Source: SXNM01 sp964586155 (GTDB taxonomy: Bacteria; Myxococcota_A; UBA9042). From it: 64,000 bases of DNA. Shown here piece by piece: positions 48,742-56,990 of this stretch. The stretch is taken from NCBI GenBank assembly GCA_964586155.1, contig CAZPHC010000004.1:180745-244744 (forward strand), in the 5' to 3' direction. The translations under genes and the position numbers were made by a program. Within the stretch, counting starts at the first letter, position 1, and each line of letters begins with the position of its first letter. The notes beneath the pieces were generated by a model. It did no database searches and was not told the origin of the DNA. It saw nothing but the letters and a program-made list of their open reading frames with translations.

Positions 48742-51264
48742 ATGCTCGCGCACATGCGCGACACCCAGCCAGACCGCCAGCCTCCACTCTCTCCAACCCC
48801 CAGCAGCGACGCGCAGTCGCCCACGGGCGGGCCGCGCCATCGCGGTCTCGGACTGCAGCGCCACGGCCGCGTCGTGCCGGCCGCCTTGCTGATCGGCGCG
48901 CTCGGCTGCGCCCGCGAGGCGCCGACGCAGCCGCGTCCGCGACCGGCCGAGGCCACATCGGTCGCCGGCAGCGTCGCGGCCAACGTCGCGCCGCTCGCGG
49001 CGGCTTCGCTGTGTCGCGGCGAGCTCGACGACGCGGCCTGGGCCGATTCGCTGCGGCAGGCCGACGGCAGCCGCTTCGCCGCAGTGGCGCTCGGGACGCC
49101 GGGACGGATCGCCTTCGACGCCGGCCGCTGGCCCGAGGCGGTGCAGGGCCTCGCGGCGTGGCGCGCCGAGCACGCCGACCATCCCGACGCTTGCCTCGCC
49201 TATTGGATGGAGCTCGTCGCACGCTGGCGCGCGGGAGACGCCGCCGCCGCCGCGAGCGCGCTGGACGTCGAGGCCTCCGCGGCCGCCACCCACGACCCGG
49301 CCAAACCGGGCTCGAAGGTGCAGCGGCTGCTGCTGGCCGAGTTCTCGCTCTGGGCCGCCGAGGCCTGGCTGGACGCCGGCGACGCCGAGCGCGCCGCGGC
49401 GAGCCTGGCCCGGGTGGCCGCGACCGGGCCCCATCGCACCTCGCGGGCCATGATCGCGGCCCGGATCGCCGCGAAGGGCGACGACGCCAAGGCCGCCTTG
49501 CGGGCATGGCAGCACGCGGTCGAGATCCAAGCCGGCAAGGGGGCCAGCTTCTTGCTCGAGGCGGTCGACGTCGCGCTGCGGGCCGAGGACACCGCCCAAG
49601 CGGCCGCCTGGCTCAAGCGCGTGCGGATCGAGCACCCGGGCGGCCGCTCCGATCGCAACGCCGAAGCGGCGCTGGCGAAGCTGCCCGAGCCCCTGCGCGC
49701 GCTGACCCCCGAGCAAAGGCTCGAGCGTGTCGACCGCGCCCGCGGCCTGTACCAGCACGAGCTCGTGATCCAGGAGGCCGACGCCCTGCGCGCCGCCAGC
49801 GCCAAGGGCAGCGACCTCTGGTGCGCGGCCACCGACCATCGGGCGCGGGCGACCGAGATCTTCTGGCTGCGGCGCAAAGAGGCCGCAGCGATGTTCGACG
49901 AGGCCGTGGACGCCTGCAAGTCGTGGTCCGACTACGGCAAGTTGCTGTACCGTGCCGGCCAGCGGCACGCCAGCAGCGCCGATCGGAACCGCGCCATCGA
50001 GCTCTTCGCCCGGCTCGAGACGCTGGACCCGAAGGCGAGCATCGTCGACGACGCGATGCGCTGGCGGGCGCGGTCGCTGGCCGAAGCCGGCCGGACCAAG
50101 GACGCCACGGCCCTGCTGCACAAGATCGTCGCGTTTGGCGGCGACATGGCCGAGTACGCCGCCTGGGACCTCATGCTCGAGCGGATCAAGGCCGGGCAGT
50201 GGAAGCAGCTGGTGGCCGAGGCGCCGGCGCTCGTCCAGGCGATCGACCACGAGGAGAAGGACTACAACCGCGGCCGCCTGCGCTACTGGCAAGCGCGCGC
50301 GGCCGAGCAGACCGGCGACAAGGCCGGCGCCATCGACGGCTACGCCGACGTGCTGCGCCGCTCGCCCTACGCCTGGTACGGCTGGCTGGCCGCGACGCGG
50401 TTGCAGGCGCTCGACGCCAAGCGGCTCAAGGCTGTCCGTGCCACGATCCAGGCCGCACCGGCCCCGCCAGCGGCTGCGCTGCCAGCCCAGGTGCTGCAGG
50501 ATCCCAACCTGCGAGCAGGCCTGACGTTGCAGCGCATGGGCATGACGCGCTCGGCCCGCGACGAGCTCGACGCCGTGCACTGGCCCAAGGGGCAGGGCGC
50601 GGCGCTGCTGCGGGCGCGGCTGCTGGCTGCGACGGGCGACGTCAAGGGCGCGATGATGGCCGCGAGCCATCTCGACGGCCTGGACCAACCGCCGCGCGGC
50701 GAGGCGCAGGTGGCGTGGACGCTCGCCTACCCGATGCCGCCGGCCTACGCGCCGCTCATCGCCAGCGCCGTCGCGGGCAAGGCCGTCGATCCGGCCTTCG
50801 TCTGGGCCATCATGCGCACCGAGTCACGCTTCGATCCCCGGGTCGAGAGCCCGGTCCACGCGACAGGGCTGCTGCAGCTGATGATGCCGACGGCCAAGGC
50901 CATGAACGGCCACCTCAAGGTGCGCGAGACCATCGACGCCGAGGCGCTGCGCGATCCGGCCGTGAACATCCCGCTCGGCGCCGGCTACATGGTCCGGCTG
51001 CACGGCCAGCTCGGCGGCCACATGGCGCTGGTGGCGTCGGCCTACAACGCCGGGCCCGGCAACACGGGCAAGTGGCTGCGCGAGCGAGGCACCTGGCCGC
51101 TCGACGCCTTCGTCGAGGCGATCCCGTTCAAGGAGAACCGGCGCTACGTCAAGAGCGTCGGCACCTCGTGGATGCGCTACCAGCTGTTGTCCGGCCGGGA
51201 TCCGGCACCGCTTGCGCTCGCGCTCGGCAAGCCCAAGACGCTGCGAAAGGACGAGGCATTCTGA
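48742..51264 (+). CDS. Soluble-lytic-transglycosylase-like lipoprotein (Slt70 type)
   Basis: This 840-residue protein has a lipoprotein signal ending in GALGC (Cys56), preceded by a long polar segment. Residues about 90-600 are helical, in TPR-like pairs forming the ring-like superhelix of Slt70-type enzymes. The C-terminal catalytic domain has VWAIMRTESRFDP with catalytic Glu694, then ATGLLQLMMPTAKAM and SAYNAGPGN. It cleaves peptidoglycan leaving anhydroMurNAc. The start is uncertain: ATG 48742 has AGGG ten bases upstream, 48667 and 48754 are alternatives. A periplasmic or outer-membrane-attached location is expected. Confidence 0.92.
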   Translation: MLAHMRDTQPDRQPPLSPTPSSDAQSPTGGPRHRGLGLQRHGRVVPAALLIGALGCAREAPTQPRPRPAEATSVAGSVAANVAPLAAASLCRGELDDAAWADSLRQADGSRFAAVALGTPGRIAFDAGRWPEAVQGLAAWRAEHADHPDACLAYWMELVARWRAGDAAAAASALDVEASAAATHDPAKPGSKVQRLLLAEFSLWAAEAWLDAGDAERAAASLARVAATGPHRTSRAMIAARIAAKGDDAKAALRAWQHAVEIQAGKGASFLLEAVDVALRAEDTAQAAAWLKRVRIEHPGGRSDRNAEAALAKLPEPLRALTPEQRLERVDRARGLYQHELVIQEADALRAASAKGSDLWCAATDHRARATEIFWLRRKEAAAMFDEAVDACKSWSDYGKLLYRAGQRHASSADRNRAIELFARLETLDPKASIVDDAMRWRARSLAEAGRTKDATALLHKIVAFGGDMAEYAAWDLMLERIKAGQWKQLVAEAPALVQAIDHEEKDYNRGRLRYWQARAAEQTGDKAGAIDGYADVLRRSPYAWYGWLAATRLQALDAKRLKAVRATIQAAPAPPAAALPAQVLQDPNLRAGLTLQRMGMTRSARDELDAVHWPKGQGAALLRARLLAATGDVKGAMMAASHLDGLDQPPRGEAQVAWTLAYPMPPAYAPLIASAVAGKAVDPAFVWAIMRTESRFDPRVESPVHATGLLQLMMPTAKAMNGHLKVRETIDAEALRDPAVNIPLGAGYMVRLHGQLGGHMALVASAYNAGPGNTGKWLRERGTWPLDAFVEAIPFKENRRYVKSVGTSWMRYQLLSGRDPAPLALALGKPKTLRKDEAF

Positions 51265-51343
51265 GGTGGATGCCGCCTTGCGTCATCGTCGCGGCGGCTT
51301 GTGTAAAACCTTTGTCAAGGTCGGCCCGATCGGCGCGCTTGCC

Positions 51344-51372
51344 CTGGTGTCGAGGCGCGTCCGGCGTATCCT
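51344..51372 (+). promoter_or_regulatory. Possible promoter before the Mpo1-like/mutH/dprE group
   Basis: CTGGTG (51344-51349) and TATCCT (51367-51372) are separated by 17 bases, 49 bases before the ATG at 51422. The -10 is good, the -35 poor. The site lies in a 157-base gap where the next transcription unit would begin. Confidence 0.35.
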
Positions 51373-51421
51373 GATCCCGGCGGCGGAGCGACCCGCAAGA
51401 CCTGCCGGCCCGAGGTGCCCC

Positions 51422-51979
51422 ATGTTCCAACGACTCGTCCAACTGCTGCCGACCCCGGAATCCCGCGCTGTCGGCATGACCACCGGCGGCATGCTCGCGC
51501 TGATGGGCGGCCAGAAGCTGCTCGGCGTCGGCATGTTCCTGCGTGGCGTCGGCGAGCTCGAGCGACGCTGGCGTGACGCGCACCCCGAGTTCGACGGCAC
51601 GCTGCAGCACCGCTGGTACCTCTCGTCGCGCTACTACGAGCGCACGCACACCGATCCGACCAACCGCCTGCTGCACATGGTCGGCACGCCGATGATCCTG
51701 GGCGGCACCTGTGGTCTGCTGCTGAGCCGGCCGATGCGCCCGCTCTGGTTCGTCGCCGTCGGCAGCTTCTCGCTCGGCTGGGCGCTGAACCTCGTTGGCC
51801 ACGCCCTGTTCGAGAAGAACGCCCCCGCCTTCGCCGACGACCCGCTGTCGTTCCTGGTGGGACCGGTCTGGGACGCGCAGCAGCTCGGCCTGCTGCGCGG
51901 CGCGCGCAAGGTCGCCGCCCGCGGTCGCCGTCCGTCGTCGACCGTGACGATGCACGTCGGTGAGCCGGCCCAAGCCTAG
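51422..51979 (+). CDS. Mpo1-like (DUF962) membrane protein
   Basis: This 185-residue protein carries the DUF962/Mpo1 signature ERTHTDPTNRLLHMVGTP (the H-x-D-P-x-N-R-x-x-H block). A second conserved HALFEKNAPAFADDPLSFLVGPVWD and hydrophobic helices lie between and around them. Yeast Mpo1 is an iron-dependent dioxygenase of 2-hydroxy fatty acids, so the His residues may bind iron. Here the substrate is unknown; a lipid role fits the sphingolipid-like lipids of myxobacteria. GAGG precedes the ATG. The gene is two bases upstream of mutH. Confidence 0.85.
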   Translation: MFQRLVQLLPTPESRAVGMTTGGMLALMGGQKLLGVGMFLRGVGELERRWRDAHPEFDGTLQHRWYLSSRYYERTHTDPTNRLLHMVGTPMILGGTCGLLLSRPMRPLWFVAVGSFSLGWALNLVGHALFEKNAPAFADDPLSFLVGPVWDAQQLGLLRGARKVAARGRRPSSTVTMHVGEPAQA

Positions 51980-51981
51980 CG

Positions 51982-52695
51982 TTGCACTTCGCACCTCCGG
52001 ACGCTGACGCCCTGCTGGCGCAAGCCCGCTGCCTCGATGGCCTGACGATCGGGGCCATTGCGGCCGAGTTGGGCGTCACGCCGCCACCCACGCCGACCAG
52101 CGGCAAGGGTTGGGTCGGCGAGTTGATGGAGCTGGCCCTCGGCGCCGACGCCGGCAACGAGGCGACGCCCGACTTCCGTCACCTCGGCATCGAGCTCAAG
52201 ACCATCCCGCTGCGCGCCGACGGCAGCCCCGCCGAGTCGACCTGGGTGACGCGCGTGCCGTTGGACCTGCGCAACGCCTCGCTGCCGTTCGAGGCGAGCA
52301 CCGTCGGGATCAAGCTCGCTCACGTGCTCTGGATGCCGGTGGAGGTCCGCGCGGATCGCTGGCTCGATCGGCGGGTCGGGCGTGCGGTGCTCTGGCGCCC
52401 GAACGCCGCCGAGCTCGCTTTGTTGCGTCGGGACTACGAGGACGTGATGGCCTGCATCGTCCGCGGCCGTGTCGACGAGTTGACGGCGCGGATGGGAGAC
52501 GCACTGCAGGTCCGGCCCAAGGGTCGTGACAGCCGTGAGCGCGTCCTGGCCGTCGATCCGGACGGTTCGACCACGCCGACCTCGACCCGCGGCTTCTACC
52601 TTCGGCCGCGCTTCACGGAATCGGTGTTGCGGCGCGTCCTCGATGGCCGCCCCCCCTTTGCGCCGACGGATCTCGGTGCTACGCTGGACCCATGA
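51982..52695 (+). CDS. mutH: DNA mismatch repair endonuclease MutH
   Basis: This 237-residue protein has the full MutH pattern. A KGWVGELMELALGADAG block is followed by PDFRHLGIELKTIP with catalytic-type Asp64, Glu71 and Lys73 (E. coli Asp70, Glu77, Lys79). RRVGRAVLWRPN and the terminal RGFYLRPRFT match the C-terminal arm. In gammaproteobacteria MutH nicks the unmethylated strand at hemimethylated GATC after MutS/MutL recruitment. The start is TTG, two bases after the previous stop, because no ATG or GTG precedes the conserved N-terminal helix (LLAQARCLDGLTIGAI). Homology is unusually strong for a myxobacterium. Dam and MutL genes are not in the window. Confidence 0.9.
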   Translation: MHFAPPDADALLAQARCLDGLTIGAIAAELGVTPPPTPTSGKGWVGELMELALGADAGNEATPDFRHLGIELKTIPLRADGSPAESTWVTRVPLDLRNASLPFEASTVGIKLAHVLWMPVEVRADRWLDRRVGRAVLWRPNAAELALLRRDYEDVMACIVRGRVDELTARMGDALQVRPKGRDSRERVLAVDPDGSTTPTSTRGFYLRPRFTESVLRRVLDGRPPFAPTDLGATLDP

Positions 52696-53243
52696 TAGTC
52701 GAAAACGTGACACGCGACCGCCACCACAAAGACCTCCACCACCCGCTGCGCTATGCGGACCTGGAGGGCCTGTTGGAGGACCCGGGCGCCAAGGCGCGGC
52801 TGCACCTCTCGGTGCACTTCACCGGCGCGGTGCTGGAGTCGGTGCCAGAGCACCGGCAGTCCAAGCGTCCCGGCCGGCAGAAGGCGGGCTTGCCGCATCA
52901 GGCGGCCTACTTCCAGGTGCTGCAACTGCATCACCACCCGGAGGCCGCGCGCGTGGTCGATCCCGCCGGCCGCCCGTGGGCCGACGAGGAGCAGCCCCGC
53001 GTCGTCTTCGCCCAGATCCATCCGCTGGACCGCAAGGTCACCGAGTGGTTCCCGGCGCTTCGCAGCGCGATCGTCGACGCGATCCGCGACGGCGTCGCTG
53101 CGGCCATGGCGCAGGGGCCTTCAGTGCGCTGGATGATCCACGTCGCGTTGCTGCCCGAGTCCGCCGAGTTCGAGATCGGCACGACGACGTGGACGGCGCT
53201 GTTGCGCAACGACGAGGTCATCGTGCGCCGTCCGCTCCCGTAG
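52692..53243 (+). CDS. Unknown protein translationally coupled to MutH
   Basis: This 183-residue cytosolic protein begins at an ATG overlapping the MutH stop (ATGA). It is His-rich at the N-terminus (DRHHKDLHHPL). A central alpha/beta region includes LHLSVHFTGAVLESVPEH, AYFQVLQLHHH and VVFAQIHPLD. It ends in MIHVALLP and EIGTTTWTAL. It has no membrane helix or signal. No family is recognised. Tight coupling to MutH suggests a partner or regulator of repair, but the next genes (DprE-like pair) are unrelated, so coupling alone is weak evidence. Confidence 0.6.
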   Translation: MIVENVTRDRHHKDLHHPLRYADLEGLLEDPGAKARLHLSVHFTGAVLESVPEHRQSKRPGRQKAGLPHQAAYFQVLQLHHHPEAARVVDPAGRPWADEEQPRVVFAQIHPLDRKVTEWFPALRSAIVDAIRDGVAAAMAQGPSVRWMIHVALLPESAEFEIGTTTWTALLRNDEVIVRRPLP

Positions 53244-53283
53244 CGGACCGTTCGAGCCGCGCGTCGCCGCGATGAGGCGCGTC

Positions 53284-54675
53284 ATGCGCAGCCCAGATGC
53301 CCCTTCAGGTCCGATCGCCGCGCCGACGCCGCAGTTGGCTGGCTGGGGCCGCGTTTTCGGCCCAGGTCGCGCCGTGGCGAGCGACGACCTCGAGCGGGCA
53401 TCGCGCGACGCGACCCTGCTGCGCGGCCTGGGGCGCTCCTACGGCGACTCGGCGTTGCCGGCACCCGGCGCGCTCGACGTGGTCGCGACGCCGCTGGCCG
53501 ATCGGATCGTCGCCTGGGATCCCGACACGCGCGTGCTGCGGGCCGAGGCCGGCGTCTCGCTCTACGCCATCAACCGGTTGCTGCATCCGCGTGGCTTCTT
53601 CATCCCCGTCACGCCGGGCACCCAGTTCGTGACCCTGGGCGGCATGGTCGCCAGTGACGTCCACGGCAAGAACCATCACGTCGCCGGCACCATCGGCCGC
53701 CATGTGCGTGCCCTGCGCATGCGCGTCGCCGACGGCAGCGTCCTGGAGTGCAGCCCGACCGAGCACGCCGACCTGTTCTGGGCCACCGTCGGCGGCATGG
53801 GGCTGACGGGCGCCATCCTCGAGGTCGAGCTGACGATGGATCGGCTGCCGTCGCAGTGGATCGAGCAGGTCGCCTCGCGCCACGGCTCGTTCGACAGCCT
53901 GGTCCGGGGCCTCGAGGACGCCAGCGCCAACTGGCCGATGACGGTGGCCTGGATCGACTGCCTCAAGCGTGGGCCCGGCATGGGCCGCGGCGTGCTCTAC
54001 GCGGGCAAATGGGCCGATCCCGAGCGCGCTCCGCCGCGTCCGGCGCCATGGGCCAAGGGGTCGCTGCCGTTTCCGATCGCCGCACCCTTCGACGCGTTCG
54101 CGCCGTGGACCGTGTCCTTGCTCAACACCGCAGTCTACTGGCGCCAGCTGCGCGAGCGAAGCGTGTCGGTCCTGCCGCCCGAGCCGTTCTTCTACCCGCT
54201 GGACGGCCTGCAGAACTGGAACCGCGCCTACGGGCCCAAGGGCTTCACCCAGCACCAGGCGATCATCCCGCGCGAGGCCGGGCCCGAGGCCCTGCGCCAC
54301 TTCCTCGACACACTCACCGCGGCGTCGGCGGCGTCGTTCCTCTGCGTGCTCAAGGATTGCGGCGCCGAGGGGCAGGGCTTGCTCTCGTTCCCGCGGCCCG
54401 GCACGTCGATCGCCGTCGATCTGCCCGTGCGCGCCGATACGCCGCAGGTCATCGCCCGGCTCAACGCCGTGGTGATCGAGGTCGGCGGCCGCATCTACCT
54501 GACCAAGGACCGCTACACCACGCCCGCGGATTATGCCGCGATGGATCCGCGGCTCGAGACCTTCTTGGAGGTCCGGCGACGCTGGGATCCCGAGCTGCGC
54601 TTCCGCAGCGCGCAGAGCGTCCGGATGTTCGGAGATCCCGCGCTACCGACGGGCCGCGGACCAGGGAGGTCGTAG
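53284..54675 (+). CDS. FAD-linked oxidase, DprE1-like
   Basis: This 463-residue protein belongs to the vanillyl-alcohol-oxidase-type FAD family. RGLGRSYGDSAL and GGMVASDVHGKNHH are the FAD-binding segments. VGGMGLTGAILE and YPLDGLQNWNRAYGPKGFTQHQ match decaprenylphosphoryl-ribose oxidase (DprE1). DprE1 oxidises the ribose 2'-OH on a polyprenyl phosphate to the 2'-keto form. The ATG at 53284 has GAGG six bases ahead; an ATG twelve bases upstream has none. It is followed after two bases by a DprE2-like gene. Outside actinobacteria the sugar and lipid substrates are not established. Confidence 0.88.
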   Translation: MRSPDAPSGPIAAPTPQLAGWGRVFGPGRAVASDDLERASRDATLLRGLGRSYGDSALPAPGALDVVATPLADRIVAWDPDTRVLRAEAGVSLYAINRLLHPRGFFIPVTPGTQFVTLGGMVASDVHGKNHHVAGTIGRHVRALRMRVADGSVLECSPTEHADLFWATVGGMGLTGAILEVELTMDRLPSQWIEQVASRHGSFDSLVRGLEDASANWPMTVAWIDCLKRGPGMGRGVLYAGKWADPERAPPRPAPWAKGSLPFPIAAPFDAFAPWTVSLLNTAVYWRQLRERSVSVLPPEPFFYPLDGLQNWNRAYGPKGFTQHQAIIPREAGPEALRHFLDTLTAASAASFLCVLKDCGAEGQGLLSFPRPGTSIAVDLPVRADTPQVIARLNAVVIEVGGRIYLTKDRYTTPADYAAMDPRLETFLEVRRRWDPELRFRSAQSVRMFGDPALPTGRGPGRS

Positions 54676-54677
54676 GC

Positions 54678-55442
54678 ATGAGCACAGCAGCAACCGTGCG
54701 CAACGTGGTCGTGCTCGGCGGAACCCGCGGCATGGGCCGCTCCGTGGCCCGTCAGCTCGCCGCGCGTGGCGACCGCGTCTGCCTGCTCGGCCGTGACGCT
54801 GCGGATCTGGCGACCAGCGTCGCCGATCTCGCCGCCCGCGCGGCACCCGGGACGCCTGCACCGCTGGCCGTCGTCTGCGACCTCGGCGCGCCAGACCGCT
54901 TCGCTGCGGTTTGCGACGAGGTCTGGGGCGCGCTCGGGCGCGTCGACGCCGTCGTGATCACCGCAGGCGCGTTCGCGCCCATGGCCGTCCTTGATCAGGA
55001 TCTGCAGAAGGCGCAGGATCTTCTGCACCTCAACTTCACCTGCACGATCGTGTTGTGCGAGCACGTGCGTGCCCGGATGCTCGCGGCTGGCGGCGGAACG
55101 CTGGTGGTGTTCGGCTCGGTGGCCGGCGATCGTGGGCGCAAACCGGTCGGCGTCTACGGCGCGAGCAAGGCCGGGCTCGCCGCCTACCTCGAGGCGCTCG
55201 ACCATCGCTTCGCCGCTGCCGGCCTGCGCGTGGTGACGGTCAAGCCGGGGTTCGTCCGCACGGCGATGACGGCGGGGCTGCCCGAGCCGCCCTTCGCTGG
55301 CGAGCCTGACGACGTCGCGCGACGCGTGGTCGCCGCCATGGACCGCGGCACGCCCGTGGTCTACGCCCCGGCGATCTGGGGGCTCGTGATGTGGGTGATC
55401 CGGCTCTTGCCGCGCTTCGTGATGCGTCGGGTCGGCTTCTAG
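54678..55442 (+). CDS. SDR oxidoreductase, DprE2-like
   Basis: This 254-residue short-chain dehydrogenase has NAD(P)-binding VVLGGTRGMGRSVA and an ITAGAF strand. The Ser-Tyr-Lys catalytic set falls around VVFGSVAGDRG and YGASKAGL. The membrane-proximal C-terminus is hydrophobic (WGLVMWVIRLLPRFVMRRVGF). The sequence and its partnership with the DprE1-like gene match decaprenylphospho-erythro-pentofuranosid-2-ulose reductase, which reduces the keto-sugar made by DprE1 to arabinose. GGGAGG precedes the ATG. It ends the rightward group at 55442. Confidence 0.88.
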   Translation: MSTAATVRNVVVLGGTRGMGRSVARQLAARGDRVCLLGRDAADLATSVADLAARAAPGTPAPLAVVCDLGAPDRFAAVCDEVWGALGRVDAVVITAGAFAPMAVLDQDLQKAQDLLHLNFTCTIVLCEHVRARMLAAGGGTLVVFGSVAGDRGRKPVGVYGASKAGLAAYLEALDHRFAAAGLRVVTVKPGFVRTAMTAGLPEPPFAGEPDDVARRVVAAMDRGTPVVYAPAIWGLVMWVIRLLPRFVMRRVGF

Positions 55443-55467
55443 CGCGGGGGCTCGCCGGGATCCAACG

Positions 55468-55980
55468 CTAGGACGTTCTGAGCGATCGGCCCTCGAACTG
55501 CTCGACCGTGGTGCGGAATTCGTCCGGCACATCCATCGGCTTGAACGCCTCGTCCAGCCAGGCCAGCGCCATGCGGCCGGTGGCCACGACCGCGGCGGTC
55601 CGACGGTCCGCGATCAGGTAGTGGAAGGTGTAGCTCGTCCGGCCGATGCGGGCGATGCGGACGTTGATCTCGAGGACGTCGTTGTAGCGCGCAGGGCGGT
55701 GGAAGTCGGTCGAGGTGTGCACGACCGCGCCCGGGATCAGGTCGCGCACCGGACCGCCAAGGCGCGTCAGGCCCAGGTTGCCCAGGTAGTCCATGCGACC
55801 GACGTCCATGAAGGTGGCGAAGCTGCCGAAGTAAACGATGCCGACGGCGTCGGTTTCGGACAAGCGAACGCGGACTTCTGTGCGAAAACGATAGGCGTTG
55901 CGATCCAAGGTGACGACGTCGTGGACCGCGGATGGGCCGCTCCGAGGTGGTCGGGAGTCGGGCTGCTCGTCGACTGGCAT
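55468..55980 (-). CDS. Acyl-CoA thioesterase (4HBT hotdog fold)
   Basis: This 170-residue protein is of the YbgC/FadM type. The hotdog-fold signature ETDAVGIVYFGSFATFMDVGRMDYL carries the catalytic-type Asp, and the HRPARYNDVLEINVRI strand follows. It would hydrolyse acyl-CoA or a related thioester in the cytosol. The N-terminal 25 residues are Pro/Ser-rich and probably disordered. GGAG precedes the ATG. It is 18 bases downstream of the sigma factor gene, so it is probably co-transcribed from the sigma-54 promoter described below. Confidence 0.88.
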   Translation of the reverse strand: MPVDEQPDSRPPRSGPSAVHDVVTLDRNAYRFRTEVRVRLSETDAVGIVYFGSFATFMDVGRMDYLGNLGLTRLGGPVRDLIPGAVVHTSTDFHRPARYNDVLEINVRIARIGRTSYTFHYLIADRRTAAVVATGRMALAWLDEAFKPMDVPDEFRTTVEQFEGRSLRTS

Positions 55981-55998
55981 GGACGCTCCGGGGGGGCT

Positions 55999-56826
55999 CT
56001 AGGCCGCGACCAGCGGGCGCAGCTTGCGCTCCAGGCGGCGCTTGATGGCGGCCTCGATCTGGCGGATGCGCTCGCGCGACACGCCGTGCAGGTCCGAGAG
56101 CTCCTGGAGCGTCGCAGGCTCCTCGGCGAGGATGCGCGCGTCAAGGATCGCGCACTCCTTCTCGCTGAGCTTGCCGCGCACCTCGGCGATGCGCTCCTGC
56201 GTCGCGGCGCGCAGCTCGGCGTCGGCCACCGAGACGTCGATGCTCTCGGCGTCCACGTCCTCGAGCACGTCGCCGAAGGTCAGGCGACCGTCGTCGACGA
56301 TGGCGCCGTCGATGTCCATCGTCCGGCGCGCCGAGTTCGCCTGGCGGTGCCAACCCACGACCGCGCGGTCGGTGTCGGCCTCGACGACGTCGGCCGGGCG
56401 CTCGTCGCGGTGGCGGCCAAAGAGGAGCTTGCGCTGCTGCGAGCTCGGCAGCACCCGCACCAGCGCCCAGTTGCCGGCGATATGGGCCTGGATCGTCGCC
56501 TTGATCCACCACACCGCGTACGTCAGCAGGCGGTTGCCGTGCTCGGGGTTGAAGCGATCGACCGCCGTGATCAGGCCGATGTTGCCCTCTTGGATCAGGT
56601 CGATCATGTCGAGCTTGTAGCTGGCGTAGCGGTACGCGACCTTGGCCACGAAGCGCAGGTTGCAGTTGATGAGCGTCTGCCGCGCCTCGGGATCGTGGGT
56701 GTCGTGGTAGCGCTGGGCCAGCTCCATCTCCTCTTCCCGGCTCAGGAGCGGGTAGCGGCTGACCTCGCGCATGTAGCGCTCGAGGGTGAGGTTCTGGTTG
56801 TCGTGGCTGCGCGTCTGGGTGCTCAT
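55999..56826 (-). CDS. rpoH: RNA polymerase sigma factor, RpoH (sigma-32) family
   Basis: This 275-residue sigma-70-family factor has region 1.2/2.1 LERYMREVSRYPLLSREEEMELAQRY and region 2.2-2.4 DLIQEGNIGLITAVDRFNPEHGN..LTYAVWWIKATIQ. The RpoH box (QQRKLLFGR) sits in region 3, and region 4.2 is SDLHGVSRERIRQIEAAIKRRL. It should direct polymerase to heat-shock-type or developmental promoters. The ATG at 56826 is best placed relative to AAGGAG; a tandem ATG at 56829 is also possible. It sits about 35 bases downstream of a predicted sigma-54 start site and upstream of the thioesterase gene. The name reflects subfamily, not one-to-one orthology, since myxobacteria have several such factors. Confidence 0.9.
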   Translation of the reverse strand: MSTQTRSHDNQNLTLERYMREVSRYPLLSREEEMELAQRYHDTHDPEARQTLINCNLRFVAKVAYRYASYKLDMIDLIQEGNIGLITAVDRFNPEHGNRLLTYAVWWIKATIQAHIAGNWALVRVLPSSQQRKLLFGRHRDERPADVVEADTDRAVVGWHRQANSARRTMDIDGAIVDDGRLTFGDVLEDVDAESIDVSVADAELRAATQERIAEVRGKLSEKECAILDARILAEEPATLQELSDLHGVSRERIRQIEAAIKRRLERKLRPLVAA

Positions 56827-56872
56827 CATTCGCTCCTTCTGCCGACGCGGGTGTGCCGGCACCCATCTACAA

Positions 56873-56888
56873 AGCAAATGTCGTGCCA
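56873..56888 (-). promoter_or_regulatory. Sigma-54 (RpoN) promoter of the rpoH-type gene
   Basis: On the minus strand the sequence TGGCACGACATTTGCT is a near-perfect -24/-12 element. TGGCAC and TTGCT are separated by five bases, with GG and GC ten bases apart as sigma-54 requires. The start site would fall near 56862, giving a leader of about 35 bases before the sigma factor ATG. Its presence between the kinase and sigma factor genes, close to an NtrC-like activator gene, strengthens the call. Confidence 0.8.
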
Positions 56889-56903
56889 GCTGCGAACCCG
56901 GCC

Positions 56904-56930
56904 TTGCAATTCTCGGGCGCGCGCCTAGTC
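56904..56930 (+). promoter_or_regulatory. Rightward promoter-like element, antisense to the kinase gene
   Basis: TTGCAA (56904-56909) and TAGTC (56926-56930) are separated by 16 bases on the plus strand. This is the same arrangement as the site before ccoS (62943). A transcript from here would run into the 3' end of the leftward kinase gene. No plus-strand gene follows, so the element may be inactive or make an antisense RNA. Confidence 0.25.
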
Positions 56931-56990
56931 CTTGCGGAGTGATTGGGTTTTTTCTTGGCGTCGGCGGGGCCCGGCGGCGAGCGGCGCCTG

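Noticed and set aside
56941..56960. T-run (GGGTTTTTTC) as an intrinsic terminator
   Set aside because: No stable hairpin precedes the run on the plus strand, and no plus-strand gene ends here.
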